Source of the DNA: Promethearchaeati archaeon
GTDB taxonomy: Archaea; Asgardarchaeota; Heimdallarchaeia; Heimdallarchaeales; Heimdallarchaeaceae
NCBI GenBank assembly: GCA_013166775.1
Contig: JABLTJ010000002.1
Span: 1 to 64,000 of the forward strand
Reading direction: 5' to 3'
Length of the DNA stretch: 64,000 nucleotides
The translations under genes and the position numbers were made by a program. The notes under the pieces were generated by a model that worked only from the letters and a program-made list of their open reading frames with translations, had not been told where the DNA came from and searched no databases. Below are positions 35,007 to 44,644 of the stretch, one piece after another. Within the stretch, counting starts at the first letter, position 1, and the number at the start of each line of letters is the position of its first letter.

Positions 35007-35522
35007 CTAGAGCCTTTTTTCAGGTATATTAACAGAATATCCTCCCTCTGTATGACCTTTTCTAAGTGCAAAGATATTGTACCCAACTCCATAAACATGA
35101 ACTTTAGGAGTTGGTATGATTTTCAGAAAGATATAATTCTCTGCTTCTTCTGAATCTAAATGCTTCGTAATCATTCGAAGAACTCGTTTTTCAGAAAAAA
35201 TTGCTAGTAATTCTTCATTTTGAAAGGGTAAGATTTCTACCTTTCCATTAATTGTTATTGTGCTTGAAGGAGCAAATCTAATATGATGATGAGGATATGT
35301 TATTATGAAAGAAACTTGAGGATTTCTTTTAATATTTTTAGCTTTCTTATATTTCGTAGATGTTACTACATATAAGGCAAATTTCGATTCAGTTGGAGAA
35401 ACTGCGTAAAGAACTCCTGTTGAATGAGGAGTGCCATCTTGATTAATAGTATTTATAATCCCAAAAGTCTTACTTCGTATCATATTTTCAATGAATGAAA
35501 AATCGATTTTTTTCTTTTTCAT
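35007..35522 (-). CDS. PPOX-like split-barrel protein
   Basis: About 171 residues in the pyridoxamine 5'-phosphate oxidase-like fold: F-G-I-I-N-T-I-N-Q-D-G-T-P-H near residue 20, S-T-K-Y-K-K-A-K-N-I near 60 and a T-I-N-G-K-V-E-I-L strand. Relatives bind FMN or F420. The start is set at ATG 35522 (M-K-K-K-K); four further codons upstream are possible. This is the third split-barrel gene in the window. Confidence 0.72.
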   Translation of the reverse strand: MKKKKIDFSFIENMIRSKTFGIINTINQDGTPHSTGVLYAVSPTESKFALYVVTSTKYKKAKNIKRNPQVSFIITYPHHHIRFAPSSTITINGKVEILPFQNEELLAIFSEKRVLRMITKHLDSEEAENYIFLKIIPTPKVHVYGVGYNIFALRKGHTEGGYSVNIPEKRL

Positions 35523-35642
35523 TACGCACACCAATATTTATTTATTAAGCTAGTCTGATGGGTAGATGTATTAATAGCATATAAAGCATATTGAGACACT
35601 CACTTGCTTAATTTCAGCTCAAGGTAATAGAAGAGGATTAAC

Positions 35643-37264
35643 TTGGATAAAGAAAAGAAATTACAGTTAGTTTTTATTGCTATTTTTTGCATTTCGATGG
35701 TTGTGATTATCTTATTTGGAGTATCCATTTATTTCTATCCAGGAGGGCATTGGCAAGATTCTTCCGCAGAAGGCTTCAACCTACTGTAAATCCTGTTAGT
35801 GACTTAGGTAGATCTACAGCTTATAATGGAGAATCAAACACTATTTCATTTGCACTCTATGCTAGCAATTTAACTTTGATGGCAATTATAGTATTGGCAT
35901 ACTACTCAATTATCTGGAAATATTTCCAGAAGAAAAAGTCAACAAAGTGGTTGAGCATATTTGGATCACTTTGCAGTATTGTGCAGTCAATTCTTTACCT
36001 AGGTATTGCATACTCACCAGCAGATACACGAATAACAGCTTATATGAAGTTCGTCTATTCTGGTCCAGCTTTTCTATTTGCAGCGATACTATGTTATACA
36101 ATTGTGTTCTTTATTGAGAAAGAGTTTCCAAGAATAAACGCTTACTCATATTTAGCAATGGTAGTTGTTACAATTCTACTAGTTACAGCAGTAATTGTGG
36201 GAACAATCTATGGCCAACCATTATATTCGATGACACGTCGAGGAGGACATACGATATTCATTTTCATTGTGACTTTCGCTTATGGATTGCTAGGAATCGG
36301 TGCTTATCAATACGAAAAGAAACGAGCACTTATTCAGGTAGAAAATTTAGTTAAGAAATATGATGATTTATTTGCTGTAAATGACATATCTTTGAAAATT
36401 AAAAAGGGAGAAATCTTCGCTTTTTTAGGTCCAAACGGAGCAGGTAAAACTACAACCATCGAAATACTTGAAGGTATAAGAAAAAAAACTAGTGGTAAAG
36501 CCTACGTACTAGGTAAAGATATCGACAAGAAGAAAGAACTTGATAGTATTAAGAAGGTTATAGGAACGCTCCCTCAGGAATTTAACACTCACCAGAATTT
36601 AACTGTCAAAGAAAATCTTCGATTCTGGAGTAAGATGTATGAAAAATCTCTTCCAATAGATGACCTAATCGAACTAGTTAAACTTACAGACAAGGCTAAA
36701 GTGCGATACAAGAACCTTTCAGGGGGATTGAAAAGAAGACTAGGGATTGCTATTTCACTAGTCAATGATCCAGAATTGGTTTTCTTAGATGAGCCTACAA
36801 CAGGATTAGATCCTCGAGCTAGGAGAGAGACTTGGGAAGTGGTAGAGAACTTGAAGAAACAAGGAAAGACCATTTTCTTAACAACTCATTATATGGAAGA
36901 AGCACAGGTCTTAGCAGATACAGTAGCAATTATTCATAAGGGAGATATTATTGATATTGGAACTCCAACACAATTAATAGATAAGCATGGAGGGGATAAC
37001 AAGGTTGTTGTTCGATGTAACAATCAAGAAGTACGCGATCAGATATACAGTATTCTCTTTGAATTAGGTCCAGCAGAGAATGAAGATGGAGACATTGTTA
37101 TTTCCTCAAAAAGAGGTGGTTTATCTAAAGTAGTTGACTTATTGGATGACAATAAAATCCCCTATTCAGATATCATTTCTCAGAGACCTACTCTTGAAGA
37201 TGTATTCTTGACCTTAACAGGTGAAGTGTTGATAGATACTAAAGAATTTGAAGCTCCAACATAA
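35643..37264 (+). CDS. DUF998-like membrane domain fused to ABC exporter ATPase, apparent frameshift
   Basis: The first 48 codons (TTG 35643, GAGG seven bases upstream) encode a membrane helix and Y-F-Y-P-G-G-H-W, ending at a TAA (35787). The protein continues one base back in the next frame from 35786 as N-P-V-S-D-L-G-R, the usual sequel in DUF998-like proteins, with five more helices. An ABC ATPase follows without its own Met: Walker A G-P-N-G-A-G-K-T-T-T, signature L-S-G-G-L-K-R-R, D-E-P-T-T-G-L-D-P and a switch His. It should power the permeases at 37276 and 38500. A fused sensor-like membrane domain is unusual for this ATPase class. The lesion may be a read error or a real mutation. Confidence 0.75.
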
Positions 37265-37275
37265 GGTGTGATTAT

Positions 37276-38487
37276 TTGTCAAAAAAAAGAAACTATTTTA
37301 CAAAAATCAGGTTCAGCTTAAGAAAAATAATAGGGTATACAAGTACTACTGCTTTAACCTGGATTAGATCAGGACCTGCCTTATTCTTTACTTTCATTTA
37401 TCCAATCGTAATGATTCTTCTATTTGGTTATATATTCAGTGCTGGAGGGGATGACAGTTTATTTACTCTGAATTATATGAATGAAGATGTTTATCAAATT
37501 GGAGATCAATATTATAGTAATAATCCAGCATCTCAATTGCTATCGAAATTAGGTTATCAGAACGAAACTCTAGCGAAAGAACTGAATTTGAATCTTCAAT
37601 CAGTATTTTTTGATACTTCCCACATTTCTGCAGCTGATTGGATGAAGGAGAACAGTATTCCATATTTACTCATAATACCGGAAGGGTGGTCTTCTGCGGT
37701 TAATGAATCAAAAATTAACAGTTCTGCCCCTATAGCTAGTGTCCATTACTATTTTGATCCTTCTTATACAAGTTCTATAGAAGTGCAAACTATTATAGAT
37801 AGTGTTTTGCAAGAAATGAATTTAGAAGAGTTTAGCATTACAACATTTATACAAATCGAAACGGAGACTACACCTAGTAGAGAGGGATTAGAATATATTG
37901 ATTTCTATGTTCCAGGAATCATAATGGTAACAATCTCAACAGCTGGAATGATGGGATTGGTTGGTACGGTCACTGAAGACAGAGAGACAGGATTAACCTA
38001 CAAGCTCTCATCAACACCCTTGAAAAAATGGGAATGGAGTTTATCACATCTACTTTGGCAAGCAATTATGGGTATCATTGTAGCAATCTTAACAGCATTA
38101 ACAGGATGGATTGCATTTGGTTTCAATATGGCAACTATTCATCCTTTAATGATTGTTGCACTCATATTTGGTTCAATGACATTTTCTGGTCTAGCATTAA
38201 TTCTTTCATATTTTGTACGAAGAACTGAGGCAGCTATGGCAGTAACTATGGCTTTTGTTTTCCCACAAATGTTTCTTGCAGGAGCAATTTTTCCAGCAGA
38301 ATTGTTGCCAAGTTACATGCAAACAATCGCTAAAATATTCCCACTTTATTATATTAGTGAGTCACTTCGAAATATGATGCTAGAATCTACATTCCATAAA
38401 GTATGGTTGAATTTAGGAATAACAATAGCAATGGGTATTGTTTTCTTCATTGTTGGTTCTTTTATTACTAAATGGAGGAAGGAGTGA
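37276..38487 (+). CDS. ABC-2 type permease
   Basis: The 403-residue subunit has one N-terminal helix, a 150-residue extracellular domain and five to six C-terminal helices with a R-E-T-G-L-T-Y-K-L-S-S-T-P-L cytosolic loop that contacts the ATPase in ABC-2 exporters (drug, lipid or polymer export). It starts at TTG 37276, with GGTG as ribosome site just after the ATPase stop. It should pair with the next permease as a heterodimer. Confidence 0.85.
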   Translation: MSKKRNYFTKIRFSLRKIIGYTSTTALTWIRSGPALFFTFIYPIVMILLFGYIFSAGGDDSLFTLNYMNEDVYQIGDQYYSNNPASQLLSKLGYQNETLAKELNLNLQSVFFDTSHISAADWMKENSIPYLLIIPEGWSSAVNESKINSSAPIASVHYYFDPSYTSSIEVQTIIDSVLQEMNLEEFSITTFIQIETETTPSREGLEYIDFYVPGIIMVTISTAGMMGLVGTVTEDRETGLTYKLSSTPLKKWEWSLSHLLWQAIMGIIVAILTALTGWIAFGFNMATIHPLMIVALIFGSMTFSGLALILSYFVRRTEAAMAVTMAFVFPQMFLAGAIFPAELLPSYMQTIAKIFPLYYISESLRNMMLESTFHKVWLNLGITIAMGIVFFIVGSFITKWRKE

Positions 38488-38493
38488 GGAGGT
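38488..38493 (+). promoter_or_regulatory. Strong ribosome binding site for the second permease
   Basis: GGAGGT ends six bases before the ATG at 38500 and overlaps the end of the first permease gene, fixing the start. Confidence 0.7.
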
Positions 38494-38499
38494 AATAGC

Positions 38500-39759
38500 A
38501 TGACTGAACCAGATACGAAATCTCATTCTGTGAAAACAGAGAAAAAGGTTCTAGCTAATTTCAGTATAGCTCTGAAAAGGATAGGAGCATACGTTTCCGC
38601 TGCAGTTTTAGATTTTAGAAGATCACCTCTCACAATGTTCTTCACAGTAGCTTATCCCATTATACTCATATTATTGTTTGGAGCTATATTCTCTGATACA
38701 AACGCTTCTTTTACTTCCTATGAATTATATATACAGAGTGAAGGTGATGAAGGATTTCTGGTTCAACCTACTCCTCCAGTTTTTCTGAACTTTACTAATA
38801 CTCTAATAACAACAATAAGTGAAATTCAAACTAATGATAGTCAACCTCTTTTCGATGTCAAATATATTCCATTAAAGGATGAACAGAATAAAGCTATTGA
38901 TCCTGGAACTTATCTAGAGGAAGTAGAGGGGTACATTTGTCTATTAATTCCAGAAAATTTCACTCAAAAAGTCTTATTTAATTATCCAGTTGATCTAAGA
39001 ATTATCCTAGACAGAAACTCCCAATCAGCTTCCATTTCCTTAAGCATTATTAACAGTATAGTCTATAATTTCAATCTAGCCGTGAATAATTCTCAAACTA
39101 ATCTAGGAATGGAAACCTTTGATATTTATCTGGAAGAAGAAATAGAGTATTTTGAATTTCTTATTCCTGGAATAATCGGTATAGCTATAATGAATAATGC
39201 TGTCTTAGGAACTATTAATAGATACAGCTATTTCAAGAAGTTTGGTTTCTTTAGGAAATTATCCACAACACCAATGAAGAAAAAAGATATAGTTTTAGGA
39301 GAAACTGCTTGGCAGCTCATTCAAGGAATAATTTCAATAATAGCAATAATTTTCATTGCTTGGTTAGCTTTCAAACTTCCTCAAGGTGATTTTGGGTGGA
39401 TTGTAAGAGTTCTTGATTGGAAAATCATACCAGTTGCAATAGCTGGTGTAATGTGCTTTACGGGATTAGGGATGATAGGGGCTAGAATAGTAAATAATCC
39501 TGATGCTGGAACTGCTGTAGGGAATTTTATATCCTTTCCAATGATGTTTCTTAGTGGAGCTTTCTTTGATGTTTCAGGAGTGCCTGTTATTAATGTTATT
39601 TCAAAGATGTTACCTCTAACATACATGGTAGATGCTTTGAGAGCTTCTATGATAACGAATAACGTAGCAATAGCATGGTTAAATATTGGTATAAGTTTGG
39701 CATTTGGTGTTGGTCTACTAATGATAGGAATTTTACTAACAAAACTATCAGAAAGATAA
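38500..39759 (+). CDS. ABC-2 type permease
   Basis: The 419-residue protein repeats the layout of its neighbour: a single early helix, a large outer domain (about 60-215) and a C-terminal bundle of five to six helices, with the F-R-K-L-S-T-T-P-M cytosolic loop. It completes the exporter of 35643-39759. The transported substrate is not indicated by any neighbour; the next gene is an unrelated membrane protein. Confidence 0.85.
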   Translation: MTEPDTKSHSVKTEKKVLANFSIALKRIGAYVSAAVLDFRRSPLTMFFTVAYPIILILLFGAIFSDTNASFTSYELYIQSEGDEGFLVQPTPPVFLNFTNTLITTISEIQTNDSQPLFDVKYIPLKDEQNKAIDPGTYLEEVEGYICLLIPENFTQKVLFNYPVDLRIILDRNSQSASISLSIINSIVYNFNLAVNNSQTNLGMETFDIYLEEEIEYFEFLIPGIIGIAIMNNAVLGTINRYSYFKKFGFFRKLSTTPMKKKDIVLGETAWQLIQGIISIIAIIFIAWLAFKLPQGDFGWIVRVLDWKIIPVAIAGVMCFTGLGMIGARIVNNPDAGTAVGNFISFPMMFLSGAFFDVSGVPVINVISKMLPLTYMVDALRASMITNNVAIAWLNIGISLAFGVGLLMIGILLTKLSER

Positions 39760-39879
39760 TCAATTAATATTATTTCAACCCATATTTTTTTAAGAAGAGA
39801 ATACTTATTCAGTATTTTTAGAAAAAATATCGAAAAAAATTTGAATGTTCTTATAAGTGTTTGAATTAATTTCTAATTG

Positions 39880-40620
39880 ATGACACAGACAGATAGTCTG
39901 GTAATGAAAGGTTCGTCGAGTAAAACTTGCATAAAAATTAATTTATCTTATCAGCAAAAAGCAAAACGATCAACAATCATAATTATTTTCGGATGCTTTC
40001 TATTTTTTGTTTCAGGTATTTTAAATTTCACTGATGAATATCTTAGAGGTTGGTCTCTCACAAAACCTTTTCTGGGATACTTACTCTTTGGATTCACTGT
40101 AACTTGTTTAGTTCCAATTGCTATAGGTATTAAGGAAATTGTAACGATATCCTTTGCTGATTCATCGAGAAAATATGCTAAGCAAGCATTTCAATGGTTG
40201 CTTATTTATGCATTAACTGTACTTGTCAATATTATTGTAATGGGCTGGCCAATCATGGCAATTTTTGTATCAATAACAATTGTTTTTGCAAGAATATTGG
40301 GATTTTACTTCTTATCTAAAGCCTTCAAGAAAATAAAATACTTATCAAATCTCAATGTTGGAGGATTTTTGTACAATCTTTACGGAGTATTTTATGTCAT
40401 AATTGCTACTCTAGGAGGTTTAGGATCTTTATTTAGTGATGACTCCATAACAAACCTTGTTTTCATTTTTAATGGAATCATTGAATCAGTATTGATAATC
40501 TTGCTTAGTATCAAAATCGTATATGATATTTTATTGATTCGGAATTTCAAGATAAAGGGAAAAACAAAGGAATCTAGTATTCAAAAGATACTAGAGAGGC
40601 AAAAAAAGAGTAAATTCTAG
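39880..40620 (+). CDS. Six- to seven-helix membrane protein of unknown family
   Basis: About 246 residues with hydrophobic stretches near 32-50, 62-85, 102-122, 122-142, 163-185 and 188-212 and a basic C-terminal tail. There is no motif I recognise; the helix layout recalls DUF996-type archaeal proteins. ATG 39880 is preferred to the TTG just before it. Confidence 0.55.
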   Translation: MTQTDSLVMKGSSSKTCIKINLSYQQKAKRSTIIIIFGCFLFFVSGILNFTDEYLRGWSLTKPFLGYLLFGFTVTCLVPIAIGIKEIVTISFADSSRKYAKQAFQWLLIYALTVLVNIIVMGWPIMAIFVSITIVFARILGFYFLSKAFKKIKYLSNLNVGGFLYNLYGVFYVIIATLGGLGSLFSDDSITNLVFIFNGIIESVLIILLSIKIVYDILLIRNFKIKGKTKESSIQKILERQKKSKF

Positions 40621-40730
40621 AACAAGAAAGAGGATTTTCGTTATTAGTAAAATGATTAGAAAAAAGTTAAGATAATGAAAAATATATATTCTTTAGCCTA
40701 TAATTAACATTACAATTTCAGTTGGTAGAT

Positions 40731-42125
40731 ATGAACAGTCCAGAAAACCAAAAGAAAATGCAAGAAGAGCTTTTTGATCACATAGAAAATTTTTCAGAAA
40801 TATTAAGCAGAATAGGACACAAAAAACGAATCATTATTCTTGCACATCTTTTGGATGGACAAAAGAAATTTTCCTTTCTAGAAGAAAAAACAAATTTAAA
40901 AAAAACCGCATTGACTCATCACATTAATCTTCTAACAAGTTCCAAATTGGTAAACAAGATTGATAGAGGATTATATGAAATAAGTCAAGATGGGAGAGAA
41001 TTAATCCAAAGTACTTTAAGAACATATATCTCTTCATCTCTTCGAACATTAGAAATTGCTAGATCTCTTCAAAAACGATTCTTCTTTGATTATAGGTTGG
41101 ATGAAAGAATTACAAGTAAAATGAAACAAGTATCCAGCAACCCAGAATTTATACCACATCCTATTACTCTGATTGGAGCTATAGGAGGAGTGCTAAATTC
41201 TCAAGGGATTAAAATAACTAAAGACGAATTAGCAGGTGTTTCAGGATACTGTTTTCTAACAATTGTTAAGGAAAATAGTTTATGGGTAACAGCACCAGAG
41301 AGTCATTATTTAATTGAGTCTTTCCTCAAAGCTTTATCAAAGATGGGATGGAAATTCTCTCGGTACATTGATAGCGGTTCTTTACCTTCGGATGATGATT
41401 TCACGAAACCATTATCTGATGAAGATGAAAGAAGAGCTCGAAAACTTTTCAATTTAATTAAGAAAGAAATTGATAACGATACCCCAGTCATTCTCTGGGG
41501 GATTCCAGTACCTGAATGGGGAATAGTAAGAGGATACAAAGATGAAAACTATATAGTAAGTACTTATCGTCAGATGCAAGAAGAATATGGTAATCAAATT
41601 CCATATAATAAAATTAATGCTTCAGGAGCTGTGGTAGCTCTTACAATTGAAGATATTTCAAGAAGAAAAGAATACAAAATTGATTACAAAGAATCAATAC
41701 AGAGGGCAGTTTCAATTGTTAAAGAAAACAAATACGGATTTAATAGATACATAACAGGGCTTGAAGCATATGAAAGATGGGCTTCTTTGTTACTAAATGA
41801 AAAAGATGAAGGTACGAAATATTTTGGGAACGCATATCTTATTCAGTATTTTCTAGCAGGAAGAATAAGTGCAGTTAAATTTCTAAGAAAACTCAACATT
41901 AATTCAAAAGGAAAATCACAAGAAGAATCAATAAGTAGAGCCATCAAGGAATACCAAAAGATAGTAGAGGTTTATAAAGAATTAGCGAAATTATTTCCAC
42001 TTGCATATGGTGAGATTCTTGATCAACAAAAATGCATTAAAGGAGCTGAATTAATTAACAAATTGAAGAAATATGAAGAAAAGGGAGTTAGTCACCTTGA
42101 GCAAGCTCTTGAGAGATGGAAATGA
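40731..42125 (+). CDS. Winged-helix protein fused to a BtrH-like papain-fold domain
   Basis: Residues 15-100 form an ArsR-like winged helix (H-K-K-R-I-I-I-L-A-H-L-L and K-K-T-A-L-T-H-H-I-N-L-L). Residues 140-350 resemble the N-terminal BtrH/C39-like papain-fold domain, with G-Y-C-F near 170 as a possible nucleophile Cys region, and the last 100 residues are helical. BtrH-type domains perform acyl transfer or peptide cleavage. A regulator that senses or processes a ligand through an enzyme-like domain is inferred. It may control the flanking genes. Confidence 0.6.
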   Translation: MNSPENQKKMQEELFDHIENFSEILSRIGHKKRIIILAHLLDGQKKFSFLEEKTNLKKTALTHHINLLTSSKLVNKIDRGLYEISQDGRELIQSTLRTYISSSLRTLEIARSLQKRFFFDYRLDERITSKMKQVSSNPEFIPHPITLIGAIGGVLNSQGIKITKDELAGVSGYCFLTIVKENSLWVTAPESHYLIESFLKALSKMGWKFSRYIDSGSLPSDDDFTKPLSDEDERRARKLFNLIKKEIDNDTPVILWGIPVPEWGIVRGYKDENYIVSTYRQMQEEYGNQIPYNKINASGAVVALTIEDISRRKEYKIDYKESIQRAVSIVKENKYGFNRYITGLEAYERWASLLLNEKDEGTKYFGNAYLIQYFLAGRISAVKFLRKLNINSKGKSQEESISRAIKEYQKIVEVYKELAKLFPLAYGEILDQQKCIKGAELINKLKKYEEKGVSHLEQALERWK

Positions 42126-42298
42126 AAGAAGATTTCAATTAAATTATATTTTATAAACAAGGAATGTTTCAATAAATACTTGATCCAAATGCTAAACATA
42201 TTTTTCGTTCAACAGCAAATAATTTTGAATACTGAACAACATGGTATCTACTCCGTTTCTTTTTTTATAGCTTGCATCAAGAATTGAAACTATCTCGC

Positions 42299-42310
42299 AA
42301 ATATATTTTT
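42299..42310 (+). promoter_or_regulatory. Candidate TATA box of the broken Eis-like gene
   Basis: AAATATATTTTT is centred about 31 bases before an ATG at 42336 that is immediately followed by TAA. Confidence 0.35.
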
Positions 42311-42335
42311 AATATCATCTGAACAAAGCAGACTC

Positions 42336-43506
42336 ATGTAAGGAGTCGAGATCAGAGAGTTAAAAGGAGATTTATTATCAATAAGTAGAGAAATGTGTCA
42401 ATATACATTTTTAAAATTCCAGTTGTTGAGCTACAAACCCGAGAACCACAATATCAGCAAGATACTTATGTTGCAGCATTATTTGAGCATAATATTCCAA
42501 TGGCAACAGCTGCATGCATCCCTTTAACACAAAATGTACGAGGTAAGATCTTTAAATGTGGAGGTGTTGTTGATGTTGCATTATATCCAGAAGGGAGAAG
42601 GAAAGGATATGCAAAGAAGTTGCTAAATCACATCTTGCTCAGGATGAATGAGGAAGAACAATTGTTTTCCACTTTATATCCATTCAAAGAGAGTTTTTAC
42701 GAGAAATTTGGTTACATCACTTTTCCACAAGTTAAAATTGCTAATTTCTCTCCAAATGTTCTTACACATCTGTTATCAGCAGAAATTGAAGGAAAAGTAA
42801 ATCGTTACTTATTGAAAGATAATTTTGAAGCATATTTAGAAATTTTGCATAATATGCAAAAGAAAATACACAGGCTTGCAATCAAGCCAAAATATGCATT
42901 ACATCAAGTTAAAGACAAATTTAATGCATGGTTCGCACTTGCTACAAGAAATGGAAGAGAAACTGGTTTTCTTCTTTATAATGTAACAAAACCTTTTGAA
43001 ATTTTAAAAGTCTTCAAATTCTATTACGAAGACTCTGAAACAAAATATCTTTTGCTAAAATATTTAGCTAAACATGTAAATCAATTTAAAGAAATGGAGT
43101 TAGAATTAAAAACAGATGAGCAAATAGAATGTTGGTTTGCAGATTCAGGTGCTGTTGTAAAAACAAAAAGTTTTGCAGCTAGTCCTATGGGTCGAATAGT
43201 TTCTGTAGAAGGTCTTTCAGGTATGATAGTAGGAACAGGAAGATTTTCAGCAAAGATTATTGATTCTAACTGCGAATGGAACAATAATGCATATCTATTT
43301 CAAGTGATGATGGTGATTTAAAAGTTAATAAAACTGATAATTACGATTGTACACTAACTATTCAAGGGCTTTCTGCGCTTATTTATGGAGGATATGACAC
43401 TAATGATTTTTCATTTAGAAGATGGTCTAATGCAACACCTAACATTCTGAAAAAGATGAAAAAACTCTTTCCCAATGTTTTGCCTTATGTTCATAGCAGT
43501 TTCTAA
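42336..43506 (+). pseudogene. Eis-type GNAT acetyltransferase, multiply frameshifted
   Basis: Pieces in different frames line up as one Eis-family protein of about 380 residues. The N-terminal part (from 42342, V-E-I-R-E-L-K-G-D-L-L) runs into a five-T run at 42408-42412 where one base appears lost. The GNAT core continues in the next frame (E-G-R-R-K-G-Y-A-K-K acetyl-CoA loop, F-Y-E-K-F-G-Y). After 43303 another one-base loss shifts the C-terminal sterol-carrier-like domain (G-L-S-A-L-I-Y-G-G, K-L-F-P-N) to the third piece, ending at 43506. The ATG at 42336 is followed directly by TAA. Either a decaying gene or uncorrected read errors. Confidence 0.75.
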
Positions 43507-43571
43507 AAAACCTATATAGAATAATTCTTTGAATAGATGATAATTAGCATTTTATGGCGTAAAAAGGAAAT

Positions 43572-43578
43572 AAAAAAA
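43572..43578 (-). terminator. T-tract terminator after the SPFH gene
   Basis: Seven T on the minus strand ten bases past the stop, followed by a second T run. Confidence 0.45.
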
Positions 43579-43587
43579 GAAAAAGAA

Positions 43588-44571
43588 TTAGTATTTATTA
43601 CCGCAATTACCACAGAATTTAGCATCAGGAGCGTTCTTACCACCACATTCAGTACAGAACTTTACAGAGCCTTTCTTCTCATCGTCTGTAGGGTCTCCAC
43701 AGTGAGCACAGAATTTTGCTATTGCTGATACTTTATTTTTACACTGATTACATTCGATAAAGGCTGTTTCTACTTCTCCTTTTTTCTCTATTTTTTCAGC
43801 TTGTTTTATTTCGCTTCTTGAGAATAGATTGTTTACCATCACTGCACCTGTTAGTCCACTTCCACCTTCAGGAAGTGCATCAGCTACTTGAGCCATTCCT
43901 GCATATTGTTGGACTTGGCCTGCTGATACACCAGATCTCATCCAGAACAGTCTGTCTCTGTATTCTGGAGTTGTATCTATACCACCAAACTTCAAGTTCT
44001 TTAGGTTTACACCCATTTCCATTAAATCGCCTTTAACTTCTTTTTCAATGAAATCAGAAGTTTTACCTAGATTTGACATTACATCAACTATACCTTTTTC
44101 AGATAATTTGCTGATTACTGATTCAACTACGAATGATCTAAAGAAATCATTGAAAGCAGCTGTTGTAAAGATGTTTCTGTTTCCTGCTATTTCAAATGCG
44201 AATTTTTGAGGATCATTTACCTTATAGAAATAATCTCCAAAGAATTGCAATGGTGCTAATTCTTGTGTTTGACTTCTTCCACCGAATTTTCCTTGAAAAT
44301 CACTCATTGATAGAAAAATCACTTGACAGTTAAATGGTGATTTGTCGAATCCAACTATTTTTGATAGAAATGTTGTCAATAGTGGAATATTCTTTGTTTT
44401 CATAAAGTGTCTTCCGGATTTAAGAACATCATAAGCGATAGAGTCTTTGATGAATACTGCGACTTGGTTAGGCATTACATTGACCTGATCTCCCCAGTTT
44501 ATTGTATCTCGGGGATGTCGGTACATTATTTCGTCTCCACGTCCTGTTGCCCATTCAATTACTTCAACCAT
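43588..44571 (-). CDS. SPFH-domain protein with C-terminal zinc ribbons
   Basis: The 327-residue protein begins M-V-E-V-I-E-W and has an SPFH (band 7) domain over residues 20-220, of the soluble YdjI/virion-core-like group rather than the membrane-hairpin group. The end carries two to three zinc ribbons: C-N-Q-C ... C-A-H-C near 270-290, then C-T-E-C-G-G and C-G-N-C-G-N. SPFH proteins form large ring or cage assemblies on membranes. It follows the RING-variant membrane protein by 73 bases; a GAGG site precedes the ATG and a weak TATA-like element lies in the gap, so it may have its own promoter as well. Confidence 0.8.
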   Translation of the reverse strand: MVEVIEWATGRGDEIMYRHPRDTINWGDQVNVMPNQVAVFIKDSIAYDVLKSGRHFMKTKNIPLLTTFLSKIVGFDKSPFNCQVIFLSMSDFQGKFGGRSQTQELAPLQFFGDYFYKVNDPQKFAFEIAGNRNIFTTAAFNDFFRSFVVESVISKLSEKGIVDVMSNLGKTSDFIEKEVKGDLMEMGVNLKNLKFGGIDTTPEYRDRLFWMRSGVSAGQVQQYAGMAQVADALPEGGSGLTGAVMVNNLFSRSEIKQAEKIEKKGEVETAFIECNQCKNKVSAIAKFCAHCGDPTDDEKKGSVKFCTECGGKNAPDAKFCGNCGNKY

Positions 44572-44644
44572 TTTTATACCTCTTTAATTTTTAACCTTAA
44601 TCGGTTCTAAATCAAAATATTGTAAAACTCACTTTTAAAGGTAT

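Noticed and set aside
35780..35792. Programmed minus-one frameshift in the exporter ATPase gene
   Set aside because: The junction has no slippery heptamer and no obvious pausing hairpin, so an indel is more likely.
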